Program-made: the position numbers and the translations under genes | DNA from: UBA6107 sp964459385 | GTDB lineage: Bacteria > Chloroflexota > Anaerolineae > Anaerolineales > Anaerolineaceae | Assembly: GCA_964459385.1 (NCBI GenBank) | Contig: CAYWLG010000001.1 | Location: forward strand, 381,158-445,157 | Reading direction: 5' to 3' | Length of the DNA: 64,000 nucleotides | Notes under the pieces: generated by a model | Told to the model about the DNA's origin: nothing | The model's database searches: none | What the model saw: the letters and a program-made list of their open reading frames with translations, nothing else | Part shown: positions 34,267 to 44,300 of the stretch, one piece after another | Numbering within the stretch: position 1 is the stretch's first letter | Layout of the letters: each line of letters starts with the position of its first letter

Positions 34267-35466
34267 ATGTCTCCGCGCAAAATACTTCATCTCGATCTGG
34301 ACGCTTTCTTTTGTGCCTGTGAAGAACTGAAAGACCCTTCGCTGGCAGGCAAGCCTTTTGCCGTGGGCGGGCAGGCCGGTCGCCGCGGGGTGATCGCTTC
34401 CTGCTCTTACCCGGCACGCAAGAGGGGGGTTCACTCTGCCATGCCAACCGGTCAGGCCATGCGTCTTTGCCCCGATCTCATCATGATCTCAGGCCATCAC
34501 GGTGATTACGGTGTTCAATCTGACCGGGTCATGCGCATTTTGGGCGATCTGACCCCTTTGCTTGAGCAGATCTCAATCGATGAAGCTTTTATGGACGTTA
34601 CCGATCTGCCGCAGCCGCTGGAGGTGATCGCGCGGGAGTTGCAGGCACGTGTTCAATCTGAAACGCGTTTGCCTTGTTCCATTGGGGGCGCCGCCAACAA
34701 GCTGGTGGCCAAGATCGCCACCGATACCGGCAAAGCGCGTAGCAGCCATGAGGGTTATCCGCGCGCGATTCTGATCGTGCCGCCAGGCAGTGAAGCCAGT
34801 TTTTTGGCACCGTTGCCGGCCAAAGCGATGTGGGGGGTCGGCCCCAAGATGGAAATGGCTCTGGCAAATTTGGGCATCAAGACCATTGGTGATCTGGCTT
34901 CGTTCCCACTCGCCAGTCTGGAGAGGCATTTCGGTAAATATGGCAAAGAACTTGTTGAACGTGCGCAGGGCATCGATAATCGCCCGGTAGTGGTGGAGTA
35001 TGAGGCAAAGTCGGTCAGCCAGGAAACCACTTTTGACCGCGATACCAATGACCTCGAAGAACTGCGCCAAACCATCAAATATCTCTCGCAAAAAGTGGGG
35101 CTTCGACTGCGCAAAGGGGGCGTCTGCGGCAAGGTGGTACGCCTCAAGCTGCGCTGGTCCGATTTTTCTACCCATACCCGGCAGGTTTCTTTATTACAGC
35201 CCACCGACCAGGACGGTGAGATCTTTGAAACTGCCATGAAATTGCTTGCAAACTTGTGGGAAGGCGACCGTCCCGTGCGCCTGATCGGGGTGGGGGTTGC
35301 TGGGCTGGCCGATAGAACGCATCAAATGAGCCTCTTCGATACCCCCAATGAAAAAGAACGCCGCCTGCTTTCGGCGCTGGATGAACTGCACGAAAAATAT
35401 GGCAAATATTCGGTCATCAGCGGTGACCGGGTCGAGAAGGACAAAACGATCCGAAAATCAAAATAG
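34267..35466 (+). CDS. dinB: DNA polymerase IV
   Basis: 399 residues, Y-family translesion polymerase. Palm carboxylates in LDLDAFFCACE (about 7-17) and SIDEAFMDV (about 103-111); thumb HhH segment LGIKTIGDLASF; little-finger domain from about 245. A beta-clamp binding motif QMSLFD lies at about 358, just before the C-terminal tail. It copies damaged templates and makes -1 frameshifts. No LexA-type box seen upstream. A GGAGG-like sequence (TTGGAGGCAG) precedes the ATG by 10 bases. Confidence 0.95.
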   Translation: MSPRKILHLDLDAFFCACEELKDPSLAGKPFAVGGQAGRRGVIASCSYPARKRGVHSAMPTGQAMRLCPDLIMISGHHGDYGVQSDRVMRILGDLTPLLEQISIDEAFMDVTDLPQPLEVIARELQARVQSETRLPCSIGGAANKLVAKIATDTGKARSSHEGYPRAILIVPPGSEASFLAPLPAKAMWGVGPKMEMALANLGIKTIGDLASFPLASLERHFGKYGKELVERAQGIDNRPVVVEYEAKSVSQETTFDRDTNDLEELRQTIKYLSQKVGLRLRKGGVCGKVVRLKLRWSDFSTHTRQVSLLQPTDQDGEIFETAMKLLANLWEGDRPVRLIGVGVAGLADRTHQMSLFDTPNEKERRLLSALDELHEKYGKYSVISGDRVEKDKTIRKSK

Positions 35467-35526
35467 AAAAGTAAAACCTGATAGAATTGAGCCATCACTT
35501 TTGATACCTGAACACAGCGAGCACGG

Positions 35527-36150
35527 ATGAACGGCTTTATCACTGAATCTTTGAGCAAACTTTCTGACGGCATTGGCAACTCTATTCGTTTGCTGGTGCT
35601 TTATCTCGTTACATCGCTGCTCGTGGTGCCGATCAGCACCTTCTTTCACCGCATTGGGGTGCTGATCTATATTTTTATCTTGCTCGCAATGGCTGTGTTT
35701 GAGTTGCAGCGCTCGCTGGCAGCCAGAACCTCTGAAGCCCGGCGAGCCTGGTGTGGTATGGCCTCTGGGATATACCTCTGGCAGGTGATTCGCTTTTCTG
35801 CTCAATTGGATTCATTGGAGCTCTTCCAGCAAACGGGGATCGTTTTTTGGTTGATGAGTGTGCTGATCACGGCCACGCTATGGAAGAAATTCCTGCCCAC
35901 CGGCTTGCGTACCTCCATGCTCACGCTTTTGATCTGCTGGTTGGGCAAGATTTACGTGTTGGGGTTCGGTTTCTTAAGCAATTGGTCGTCATTTATCGTA
36001 TTTGGGTATCAGACACTGCGTTACATCGCCGGCGCTGCCGGGTTCCTGTCACTGATTTACATCATCTTTAAAAGCGAAAATGCCGCAGAACGGAACTACG
36101 CGGGCATTTTGTTTTTCGCCGGTTTGCTTTTCTTATTCCTGCTTTTTTAG
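35527..36150 (+). CDS. Hypothetical integral membrane protein
   Basis: 207 residues, not recognised. About six TM helices: approximately 20-36, 42-60, 76-90, 103-120, 128-150 and a final pair from 155 and 190. Cytoplasmic-looking basic loops (QRSLAARTSEARRAW, WKKFLPTGLRT). No enzyme motif. The last 18 bases overlap tail to tail with the GT4 gene on the other strand. It may be shortly downstream of dinB on the same transcript. Confidence 0.75.
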   Translation: MNGFITESLSKLSDGIGNSIRLLVLYLVTSLLVVPISTFFHRIGVLIYIFILLAMAVFELQRSLAARTSEARRAWCGMASGIYLWQVIRFSAQLDSLELFQQTGIVFWLMSVLITATLWKKFLPTGLRTSMLTLLICWLGKIYVLGFGFLSNWSSFIVFGYQTLRYIAGAAGFLSLIYIIFKSENAAERNYAGILFFAGLLFLFLLF

Positions 36151-37380
36151 CAAAGTTTGATAGACGTCAATCATCCGCTCGCTGATGAGCTTCCAATCGT
36201 ACTGAAGCGCATATTCAGCGGCTTGCTTTCCCATCGTTTCTCTTAGTTCATCATTGTTCATCAACTTCATGAGCGGTTCCACCAGCGCTTCGGGGTCACC
36301 CCCGGGGACGACAAAACCGGTCTTTCCATCCTGAACCAGGAAAGGCAGCCCGCCCACTTGCGAAGCGACCACCGGCGTACCGCAGGCCATTGCCTCAAGC
36401 GCTACCATGCCAAAGGATTCATAGTATGAGGGCATGATCAAAATATCGGCTGCCGAATAGTAATAGGGCAGGGTATCTTGGGCGCGCTTTCCCAAAAAGA
36501 CCACCAGATCTTCGAGCCCAAGCTCTTTGCTCAGCCGTTTGATGTTGATCATCTCGCTGGACATGGCTTCGATTGAGGCGTTGGGGTCGCCACCGATGAC
36601 CACCAGGCAGTAGCACGTTTCTGCAGGCGTGCGGCGTTCGCGGATGAGCGCAATGGCTTTGAGCAGATTTTGCAGTCCCTTCAGCGGTTCGATGCGGCCA
36701 ACAAAGAGAAGCAGGCGGTTTTTGCAGGGGATGTTGATGGCTTCTTTGGCCTCTTCCTGTTCAATTGGGTAGAAACGTGAAGTGTCTACCCCGGGCGGGA
36801 TGGTGACGATCTTTTGCCTGTCCAGCCCATAGAGAAATTCGAGCTGTGCTTCTTCTGCCGGGGTGGCTGCCACGATCTTATCGGCCATCTGCATTACCCG
36901 TTTTTCACCCTTGCTGCGATAGTCCCCTTCCATTTCTTCCGGTGATTGGGCGATGCGGTTTTTCATCAATCCCAGTGTATGAAACATTTGCAGCACAGGC
37001 ACCTGCCAGTGGGTTTTTAACTGCTCGGCGGCTATGCCCGACATCCAGTAGTGGCTGTGGATCAGGTCATAGTGAATGTTTTTTTCGGCTGCAAAGCGTT
37101 CGATCTCATTGGCGAAAATAGGAATATATTCCGCCAACTCCTTTTTGGGCAGCGGAAACTCCGGCCCGGCCGGGACATGTACCACACGGTTGCCGTATCC
37201 TAACGAATGTACCACATGGGGCACATGCTCGTCCTGTGATCGGGTGAAAACATCCACATGCACGCCCATGCGGCCGAGTTGGCGGGTCAGTTCGGCTACA
37301 TAAACGTTCATACCGCCGGTGTCTTTTCCGCCCAGCGTGGCAAGCGGGCAGGTGTGGTAAGAAAGCATTGCGATATTCAA
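36133..37380 (-). CDS. Family 4 glycosyltransferase, MshA/SPS-like
   Basis: 415 residues, GT-B fold. The N-terminus CPLATLGGKDTGGMNVYVAEL is the hallmark of the MshA and sucrose-phosphate-synthase group (GGMNVYV). IHSHYWMSG, PPGVDTSRFYP, FVGRIEPLKG and the sugar-nucleotide EX7E site PSYYESFGMVALE follow. Known relatives transfer GlcNAc to inositol phosphate (mycothiol) or glucose to fructose-6-P, but no mycothiol genes are here, so the acceptor is uncertain. Converges with the membrane protein gene, overlapping by 18 bases. Confidence 0.9.
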   Translation of the reverse strand: MNIAMLSYHTCPLATLGGKDTGGMNVYVAELTRQLGRMGVHVDVFTRSQDEHVPHVVHSLGYGNRVVHVPAGPEFPLPKKELAEYIPIFANEIERFAAEKNIHYDLIHSHYWMSGIAAEQLKTHWQVPVLQMFHTLGLMKNRIAQSPEEMEGDYRSKGEKRVMQMADKIVAATPAEEAQLEFLYGLDRQKIVTIPPGVDTSRFYPIEQEEAKEAINIPCKNRLLLFVGRIEPLKGLQNLLKAIALIRERRTPAETCYCLVVIGGDPNASIEAMSSEMINIKRLSKELGLEDLVVFLGKRAQDTLPYYYSAADILIMPSYYESFGMVALEAMACGTPVVASQVGGLPFLVQDGKTGFVVPGGDPEALVEPLMKLMNNDELRETMGKQAAEYALQYDWKLISERMIDVYQTLLKKQE

Positions 37381-37390
37381 AGTGATAACC

Positions 37391-37420
37391 TTGCCTTTAT
37401 TGTGCGGGTGCTGATATAAT
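37391..37420 (+). promoter_or_regulatory. tRNA-Thr promoter
   Basis: TTGCCT (37391-37396), 18-base spacer, TATAAT (37415-37420), with the tRNA starting 30 bases after the -10. Confidence 0.7.
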
Positions 37421-37449
37421 TTGCGCGTTACTTTCGCAAGAGCAATTTT

Positions 37450-37522
37450 GCCACCGTAGCTCAGTTGGTAGAGCAGCCGCTTCGTAAGCGGCGGGTCGCG
37501 GGTTCGACTCCCACCGGTGGCT
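37450..37522 (+). tRNA. tRNA-Thr (anticodon CGT)
   Basis: 73 nt. Acceptor GCCACCG/CGGTGGC, D arm with GGTAGAGC, anticodon stem GCCGC/GCGGC enclosing TTCGTAA (anticodon CGT, codon ACG), T arm GCGGG-TTCGACT-CCCAC with one weaker pair. Discriminator T at 37522, no encoded CCA. A T-rich tract follows. Confidence 0.97.
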
Positions 37523-37549
37523 CTTTCTTTTTAAACAGGCCTTCTGATT

Positions 37550-38200
37550 TTACCTGCTTTTTGCCAACCTTTTTTGTTCCATCTTTGCCAGAATGGATTC
37601 GGCCCACTCGCGAATATCGGGGCTGACGCCCGGCCACCAATCATTGCGGACGGTGTGCACAATGATCTTCATTCCACCTTCGATCAAATAATAATAACGT
37701 TCCTGTAAAAAGCCTCGCTCGGGCATCTCTTGCGGGTGTTTTTCGATATATTGCTCTGTGTGGGCATCGGGTGATTTGAACACCAGGTCTTCGATCACGG
37801 CCGCGCTGTGCGGGAACCGCCTCACCACCTGGCTGGCGATCAGGCGCGCTACCAACGGGTCAGGTTCATTGGCGTCAAGATGCCATTGAATGGCCTCATA
37901 GCCTAATAGGGGGTAAAAAACGTTTGGCCCAAAGCCATAGAACTGCTCGATCAGCATTTTGTATTGTTCGAGATCGTTTAAGTAATCGTCTTCAGCAGCA
38001 AGATCAGTGACCTGCCGAATTGGGTGGACGATCATCTTGATCCACATATACAGGCGGATGTTATCCGTTTGTGGACTTTTGCGCTGGATCACGTGCAGCA
38101 GATATTTTTCGGCCGGGGTTAATTTGGGTTGGATCAAACGCATGAGCAGGATCAGCCCAACGATCACTGCGACAAGAATAACGATTTGAATGGGGGTCAT
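37550..38200 (-). CDS. Hypothetical protein with N-terminal TM anchor
   Basis: 216 residues, no family recognised. One TM helix (about 5-22), then a helical soluble region (LTPAEKYLLHVIQRKS, LEQYKMLIEQFYGFGPNVFYPLLGYEAIQWHL) and a tryptophan-rich stretch NDWWPGVSPDIREWAES near the end. Conserved-looking aromatic residues suggest a folded cytoplasmic or external domain. It is on its own, opposite the kinase gene, with the divergent promoter region 38201-38397 between them. Function unknown. Confidence 0.75.
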   Translation of the reverse strand: MTPIQIVILVAVIVGLILLMRLIQPKLTPAEKYLLHVIQRKSPQTDNIRLYMWIKMIVHPIRQVTDLAAEDDYLNDLEQYKMLIEQFYGFGPNVFYPLLGYEAIQWHLDANEPDPLVARLIASQVVRRFPHSAAVIEDLVFKSPDAHTEQYIEKHPQEMPERGFLQERYYYLIEGGMKIIVHTVRNDWWPGVSPDIREWAESILAKMEQKRLAKSR

Positions 38201-38312
38201 GGCTTAATTATAGTGGGTTTCTCAGAACCAATTGACACAAAATTCAGGCCAAATGGTCGTTTTGGGGGCGCGTAAAATTTTTCTAAAATTATGATGAAGA
38301 TTGTACAAATAG

Positions 38313-38341
38313 TTACAATTTAATTACTGAATTGCTATAAT
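38313..38341 (+). promoter_or_regulatory. Promoter of the hybrid kinase gene
   Basis: TTACAA (38313-38318), 17-base spacer, TATAAT (38336-38341) in an AT-rich region. Predicted leader about 50 bases. Confidence 0.7.
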
Positions 38342-38397
38342 TTGTTTATCAAAACAAACCCGCAAGAATATTATTGGGTCTGGAAAAGAGGATTTGC

Positions 38398-41300
38398 ATG
38401 GCGCGGAAATCGTCAACTTCAACAATAAAAAACTCTTCACTGGAAGAGAGCAAAGAAAACGATCAAACGAGGCCGCAGCCTTTTAATGTGGGTAGCTGGG
38501 AATATGATTTCCAGACGGATGAACATAACTGGTCAGATGAATTTTATCGCCTCCTGGGGTACGATCCCGGCAAAGTAAAACCCTGCAAAGAAAATCTTGA
38601 AAAGTCCATCCATCCTGACGATCTTGCACAAGTGCTGAAAATCTTTTACGATTCGGTAGATCAGCACAAGGTGTTTTTTGTATCGCACCGAATTCTTACT
38701 CAAGACGGCACAATTCGTTATGTGCAATCCATCGGACAGACCAGCTACGATGAGGCTGGGAAACCTTTGCGGAATATCGGTTCAATGCAAGACGTCACCA
38801 GCAAGGTGCAAGCCGATGAATTGCTGCAGCGCAAGACCCGGGCCCTTTACATCCTCAGTCGCTGCAACGAGGCTTTGGTCAAACTAAAAAACGAAGAGGA
38901 ACTTCTAAATGAGATTTGCTGCATCAGTGTTGAGGAAGGTCAATACAGCCTGGCCTGGATAGGGTTCGCGCAAAGTGATCAGAAGAAAAGCATCCGTGTG
39001 GCGGCCAAACAGGGGGCAGAGGTTTCTTATTTGGACGATATTTGGGTTACCTGGGATGATTCAGAATTTGGCATGGGCCCAGCCGGGAACACGATACGCA
39101 CGAATCTCCCCACCATCAACCAGAACATCCCCACAGATTTGCAATTCCGCCCCTGGCGTGAAAAAGCACTGAAACATGGTTTTCAGTCCTCAATTGCGAT
39201 TCCGATCAAAGTGTTCGGCGATACAGTGGGCGTATTCATGCTGTATTCCTCGGTGGCCAATGCGTTTCAGGAGGAAGAAGTAAACCTGCTCACCGATCTG
39301 GTAAGCGATCTATCTTATGGGCTGGAATCCATCCGTACCCTTGAAAAGCAAAAGGATCTCGAAGATGAGCTGGTCAGATCTGAACGACGCTTCAGGCAGG
39401 CGCAGGAAACCGCTCATATCGGCAGTTGGGAATGGAATGCAGAACAAGATAGTTTGAGCTGTTCGGAAGAAATGCATCGTCTTTTTGATAAAGAACCCTC
39501 TGCACTAAAAAACACCATTTCTTGCCTGATGGATTCCATTTTGCCTGAAGACCGCAACAAAGTGAATAAGGTTTTCAGTGAGTGCCTAAAAAATGGTACA
39601 TCCTTTGATATTGAATTCAGAATCCTCGACGCAAACTTAAATCTTCGCTGGCTGGAATCAAAAGGCAGCCTCACGAAAGAAAACAACAAAACTTTGGCTG
39701 GCACGATGCAGGATATAACCAGCCGCAAAAAGGTAGAATCGGATCTTGAAAAAGCCATTCGGAACTACCGGTTCATTTCAGAGAACAGCGATGATGTGAT
39801 CTGGATCTGGGACCTTGAAAGTCAAAAGTACACCTACATCAGTCCTTCGGTAAAGAAACTGCATGGTGTATCGGTTGAAGAAGGGCTCAGCAAAAGTTTT
39901 TCAGAAGTTCTTACCCCCGAATCGGCGCAGCGAATTACAGGGCTGGTCGCTAAAAAGTTGCCCTTATTCATTCTTGGAATTCATGTTGATTCCATTACCC
40001 TGGAATTGGATCAAAATCGCGCAGATGGCACTGTAGTGCCCACTGAAACGACCACTACCCTGGCCAGAAATGAAGAAGGAAAAATTCAGATCATCGGTAT
40101 TTCACGAGATATTTCAGACCGCAAAAAATATGAAAACGATTTGAGAAACAGCGTGATGTATATGTCCAGTGCAGAACAACAGACCGGTTTGGCCAGTTGG
40201 TCGATAAATCTGCGTAATGGTAGCAGCTGGTGGTCTCCGCAAATGTATCGGATTTTTGGCTTTAATCCGGCCTTGGGCGTGCCATCTGTGGAAGACTACC
40301 TCAAACGTATTCACCCTGATGATCGTATGATGGTGGCCGATGCCATGTCCAAGTTGACACAAGGGGAAGAACCTGAACGTTCGGAATTTCGCACCAACCC
40401 CAAGGTGCTGCCTCTGCGCATTCTGAGCCCGAACTATATTGCCGAGCGCGATAAGGACGGGAAAATCGTCAGTTATTTTGGTACCCAACTGGATATTACA
40501 GAGCGAAAGAGATCCGAAGATGAGATTCGCCGCTTAAATACCAGCTACCAACTGATCGCTGAGAATTCACAAGACGTCATCTGGGTGCTGGATCTGGAAA
40601 CACAAAAGTACATCTATGTAAGCCCCTCTATTTATAAGTTACGCGGTTTTACCCCAGAAGAAATGATCTCTGAATCCATTCGAAATTCGATGGATGAGGG
40701 ATCGTACCAAATAGTGACGCGTGAACTGCAAAAGGGGGCAAAAGATTTTGCTGAGATGGGCAAACCTGTTTCGACATCTTTGCAAGTGAATTTGCTCCGC
40801 AAAGACGGCACAACCGTTCCCACTGAGATCACTGCCACAATCGCCTATGGCCCAGAAAACAAGTTACAGGTCATCGGAATCTCACGCGATGTTTCTGAGC
40901 GGCTGAAAGCAGATGAGGCCTTACGGCTCAGCAATAAAACCAATGAAGCCATCATTAATTCCACCCAAGACGCCATCTATTTAATTGACCCTATGGGAAA
41001 TATCAACATGGCGAATGTGGTAGGGGCGAAACGCTATTCTCTCACCACAGATTCAATTATTGGCGAAAATTTCTTTGAGATCTCAGAGCCTAAATTGAGT
41101 GAAATTCGACGTAAAAAAGTTGAAGAGGTACTGGCAACTAAAGAGTCTGTTTCGTTTGAATACGATGGCACAAACCATTCCTATTTTAGCAATCTATATC
41201 CATTGTTTGATAAAAAAGGCGAAATAGAGTTAATCAGCATCTACTCACGTGATGTTACCGAGAAGAAGAAAATCGAGTTGCAAGAAAAACAGATCACAGA

Positions 41301-44300
41301 AGATCTTCAGTTGATCAATGAAGTGAATGAGGCTTTGAACAAGGGGGCCAGTCGAAAAGAAATTGCCGCACTGATTCAGAGCAAGTTTATTGCCGTGCTT
41401 GGCGTCAAATTTGTTGAATATTACTCTGTCTCCGAAGACAGGCAGTCGCTAATATCAACCAGCAGTCTCATTCTCGATTACATCGAAAAAATTGAGAAGA
41501 ATACCGCACTATTCAATAAAGGAGAGATCCGGCTCCCGCTCGTAGAAGGCGAAAAATTTCTAAAAATATTTGATGAAAAGACCCCGACCATTCTCTCTGA
41601 TATGAACGATCTGGTTGCCTTGGCGACCGAAGTCATCAAAGCACAGAGCAAGGTTTCTGAAAAGAAGCATTCATTCAAAAAAATGGCCGAAAACGCATTA
41701 CAACAATCGGGCATAAAATCGGTTATCTCCCTTCCGCTGCGCATGAATGACCAGCCCTGGGGACTGCTAAATATTGGCAAGGATCAGGATTTCTCGCCCG
41801 ACGAGGTTTCGCGCATTAAAAACTTAAGTAATCAGATATTCACTTCTTTGCTGCGCAAAAATGCCGAAGAGCAGTTGTCGGCTAGTGAAAAGCGCAATAA
41901 ATCCATCGTAGATGCAATTCCTGACCTCCTGTTTCAGGTCAAAAAAGATGGCACCTTTATCGACTATGCTGCAAAGCCTTGGCATCAGCTTTACTCTCCC
42001 CCAGAAGCTTTTTTGGGAAAGAAAGTGTCTGAGGTGCTGCCGCCAGAGCTGGCCGACCGTACCATGAAGGGAATGCAACAGGCGCGAAAAGAAAACCAAG
42101 TAGTCAGTTTTGAATATGATCTACCGATTTCAGATCATCTTTCTACGTTTGAGTCACGTATTACCGCCAGCCAAAATCTGGAAGAATCGGTCATTATTGT
42201 TCGCGACGTCACTGAGCAGAAAAAATTGCAAAAAGAAATTTTGGAAAGTGAAGAGCAATATCGTGTGTTGATGGAAAGCCTTGAGAGCGTGATTGCCACC
42301 GTAGACCGTGACGGCACTTTCTTGTTCATGAACGACATTGCTGCCAGGCAACTGGGTGGAAATGCCACTAATTTCATCGGCAAGAAGATGCAAGAGTTAT
42401 TCCCCAAAGAAGTGGCAGAGCCCCAACTCAAGCATATCCAACTGGCCTTTGATAAAAACGAAGAAGGCGTCTATGAAAGTATTTCGATAGTTCAGGGAAA
42501 GCCACTTTGGTATAGAACCTATTTGGTGCCGATCCATGATGAATCTGGCAAAGTAGTTTCTGTGCTGGTCAATTCAAATGATATAGACGACATCAAAACC
42601 TCTCAACAGAAGCTGGAAGAACTGAATCACTCATTGGAAGAACGTGTCAGGCAGCGTACGGCAGAATTGCAAGACCTTTATAATAACGCTCCAACCGGCT
42701 ACCATTCAATTAATGAGAATGGGGTATTTACCATGATTAATGATACCGAATTAAAGTGGTTGGGCTATCAACGCAGCGAAGTGATCGATAAAATGCATGT
42801 GGGTGATATCCTCTCTGCCGAGAGCAGAAAAATATTTATTGAAAAATTCCCTCGATTTAAAACAACCGGGGTACTTAATAATCTTGAATCAGAATTCGTA
42901 CGAAAAGATGGCAGCATTTTTCCAGTGATCATCAGTGCCACAGCCATTTACGATGAAAACGGCAAATATGTTTCCAGCCGCTCTACGATGGTGGATAACA
43001 CGGAGCGCAAGGCTATCGAAGCTGAAATACGGCGTGTGAATAACCTTTCAGATATTGCCCTTGAATTGGCTCAGGCAGGGTACTGGTACCTGCCGCTCGA
43101 TAATAGCGGCGACTATTTTCCCTCAGATAAAGTGGTTGGCATTCATGGAACTGAAAAGCGACCCGATGGAAGGCACTCGATCCAATCTGAATGGGAAGCA
43201 AATATTAGAGCGGCAAACATCCCGCTTGCCGGTCAGGCTGTTGCCGCCCTGACAAATGTGATGAAAGGAAAAAGCGACCACTATGATAGCGTTTATCAAT
43301 ACAAACGCCCCAGCGATTCCCAAATAGTTTGGATTCACGCGATGGGGGATGTTGTCAAAGATGCCACTGGTAAACGAGTCGGCATTGCCGGCGTTTCACA
43401 GGATATTACGAAACAAAAATCCCTCGAGATTGAACTGCAAAAGGCCAAAGACGAAGCCGATGCTGCCAACCAGGCAAAGAGCGCGTTTCTGGCGAACATG
43501 AGCCATGAGATTCGCACGCCGATGAATGCGATTCTGGGCTTTACACAAGTGGCTCTGAAAGACAAAGCTCTGGATGAAAAGAACCGTGGCTATCTTGAGA
43601 TCATCAATCGCTCTGGCGAACACTTACTCACCTTGATCAATGAGGTGCTCGAAATGTCGAAGATCGAGGCGGGGCATGTTTCTTACAACCCCTCCACTTT
43701 TGATTTGCCTCTGATGATAAAAGACTTGAAGAGTATGTTGGATACCCGCCTGCAGGCCAAGAACCTGATGATGAACCTGGATATTGACCCAACCACACCC
43801 AAGTTCATAGAATCGGATGAGAACAAGATCAAAGAAATTCTGATCAATTTGTTAAGCAATGCAGTGAAATTTACCCAGAAAGGTGGCATCACGTTGCGCT
43901 GCCGGGCGGAGAAATTAACCGGGGAATCTCCTTTTGGCGACATCAAATTGCTGATCGAGATCGAAGATACTGGCACGGGTATTCCAGAACAAGACATTTC
44001 CCGCTTGTTCACAGCGTTTGAACGTTCGAGTGCAAATTCAAAGTTCATAGAGGGAACCGGGCTCGGCCTTTCGATCAGCTTGAACCATGCGCGCTTTTTG
44101 GGGGGCGATATTCGGGTAACCAGCAAAGAAAATGTGGGCAGCCACTTTTACGTTGACCTGATCGTTAAACACGCTGACAAGCCGGCCATAGAAAAGGCTA
44201 TCTCGTCCCGCAGCGCAATCAGTCTGCTCGACCCCGCCAAACCCTTAAAAGCGCTCATCGTGGATGATCAATTAGAAAATCGTTTGGTCATGCAAGAATT

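Noticed and set aside
43013..43623. Reverse-strand frames inside the kinase gene
   Set aside because: Shadows of the coding strand; codon pattern and domain match support only the + frame.
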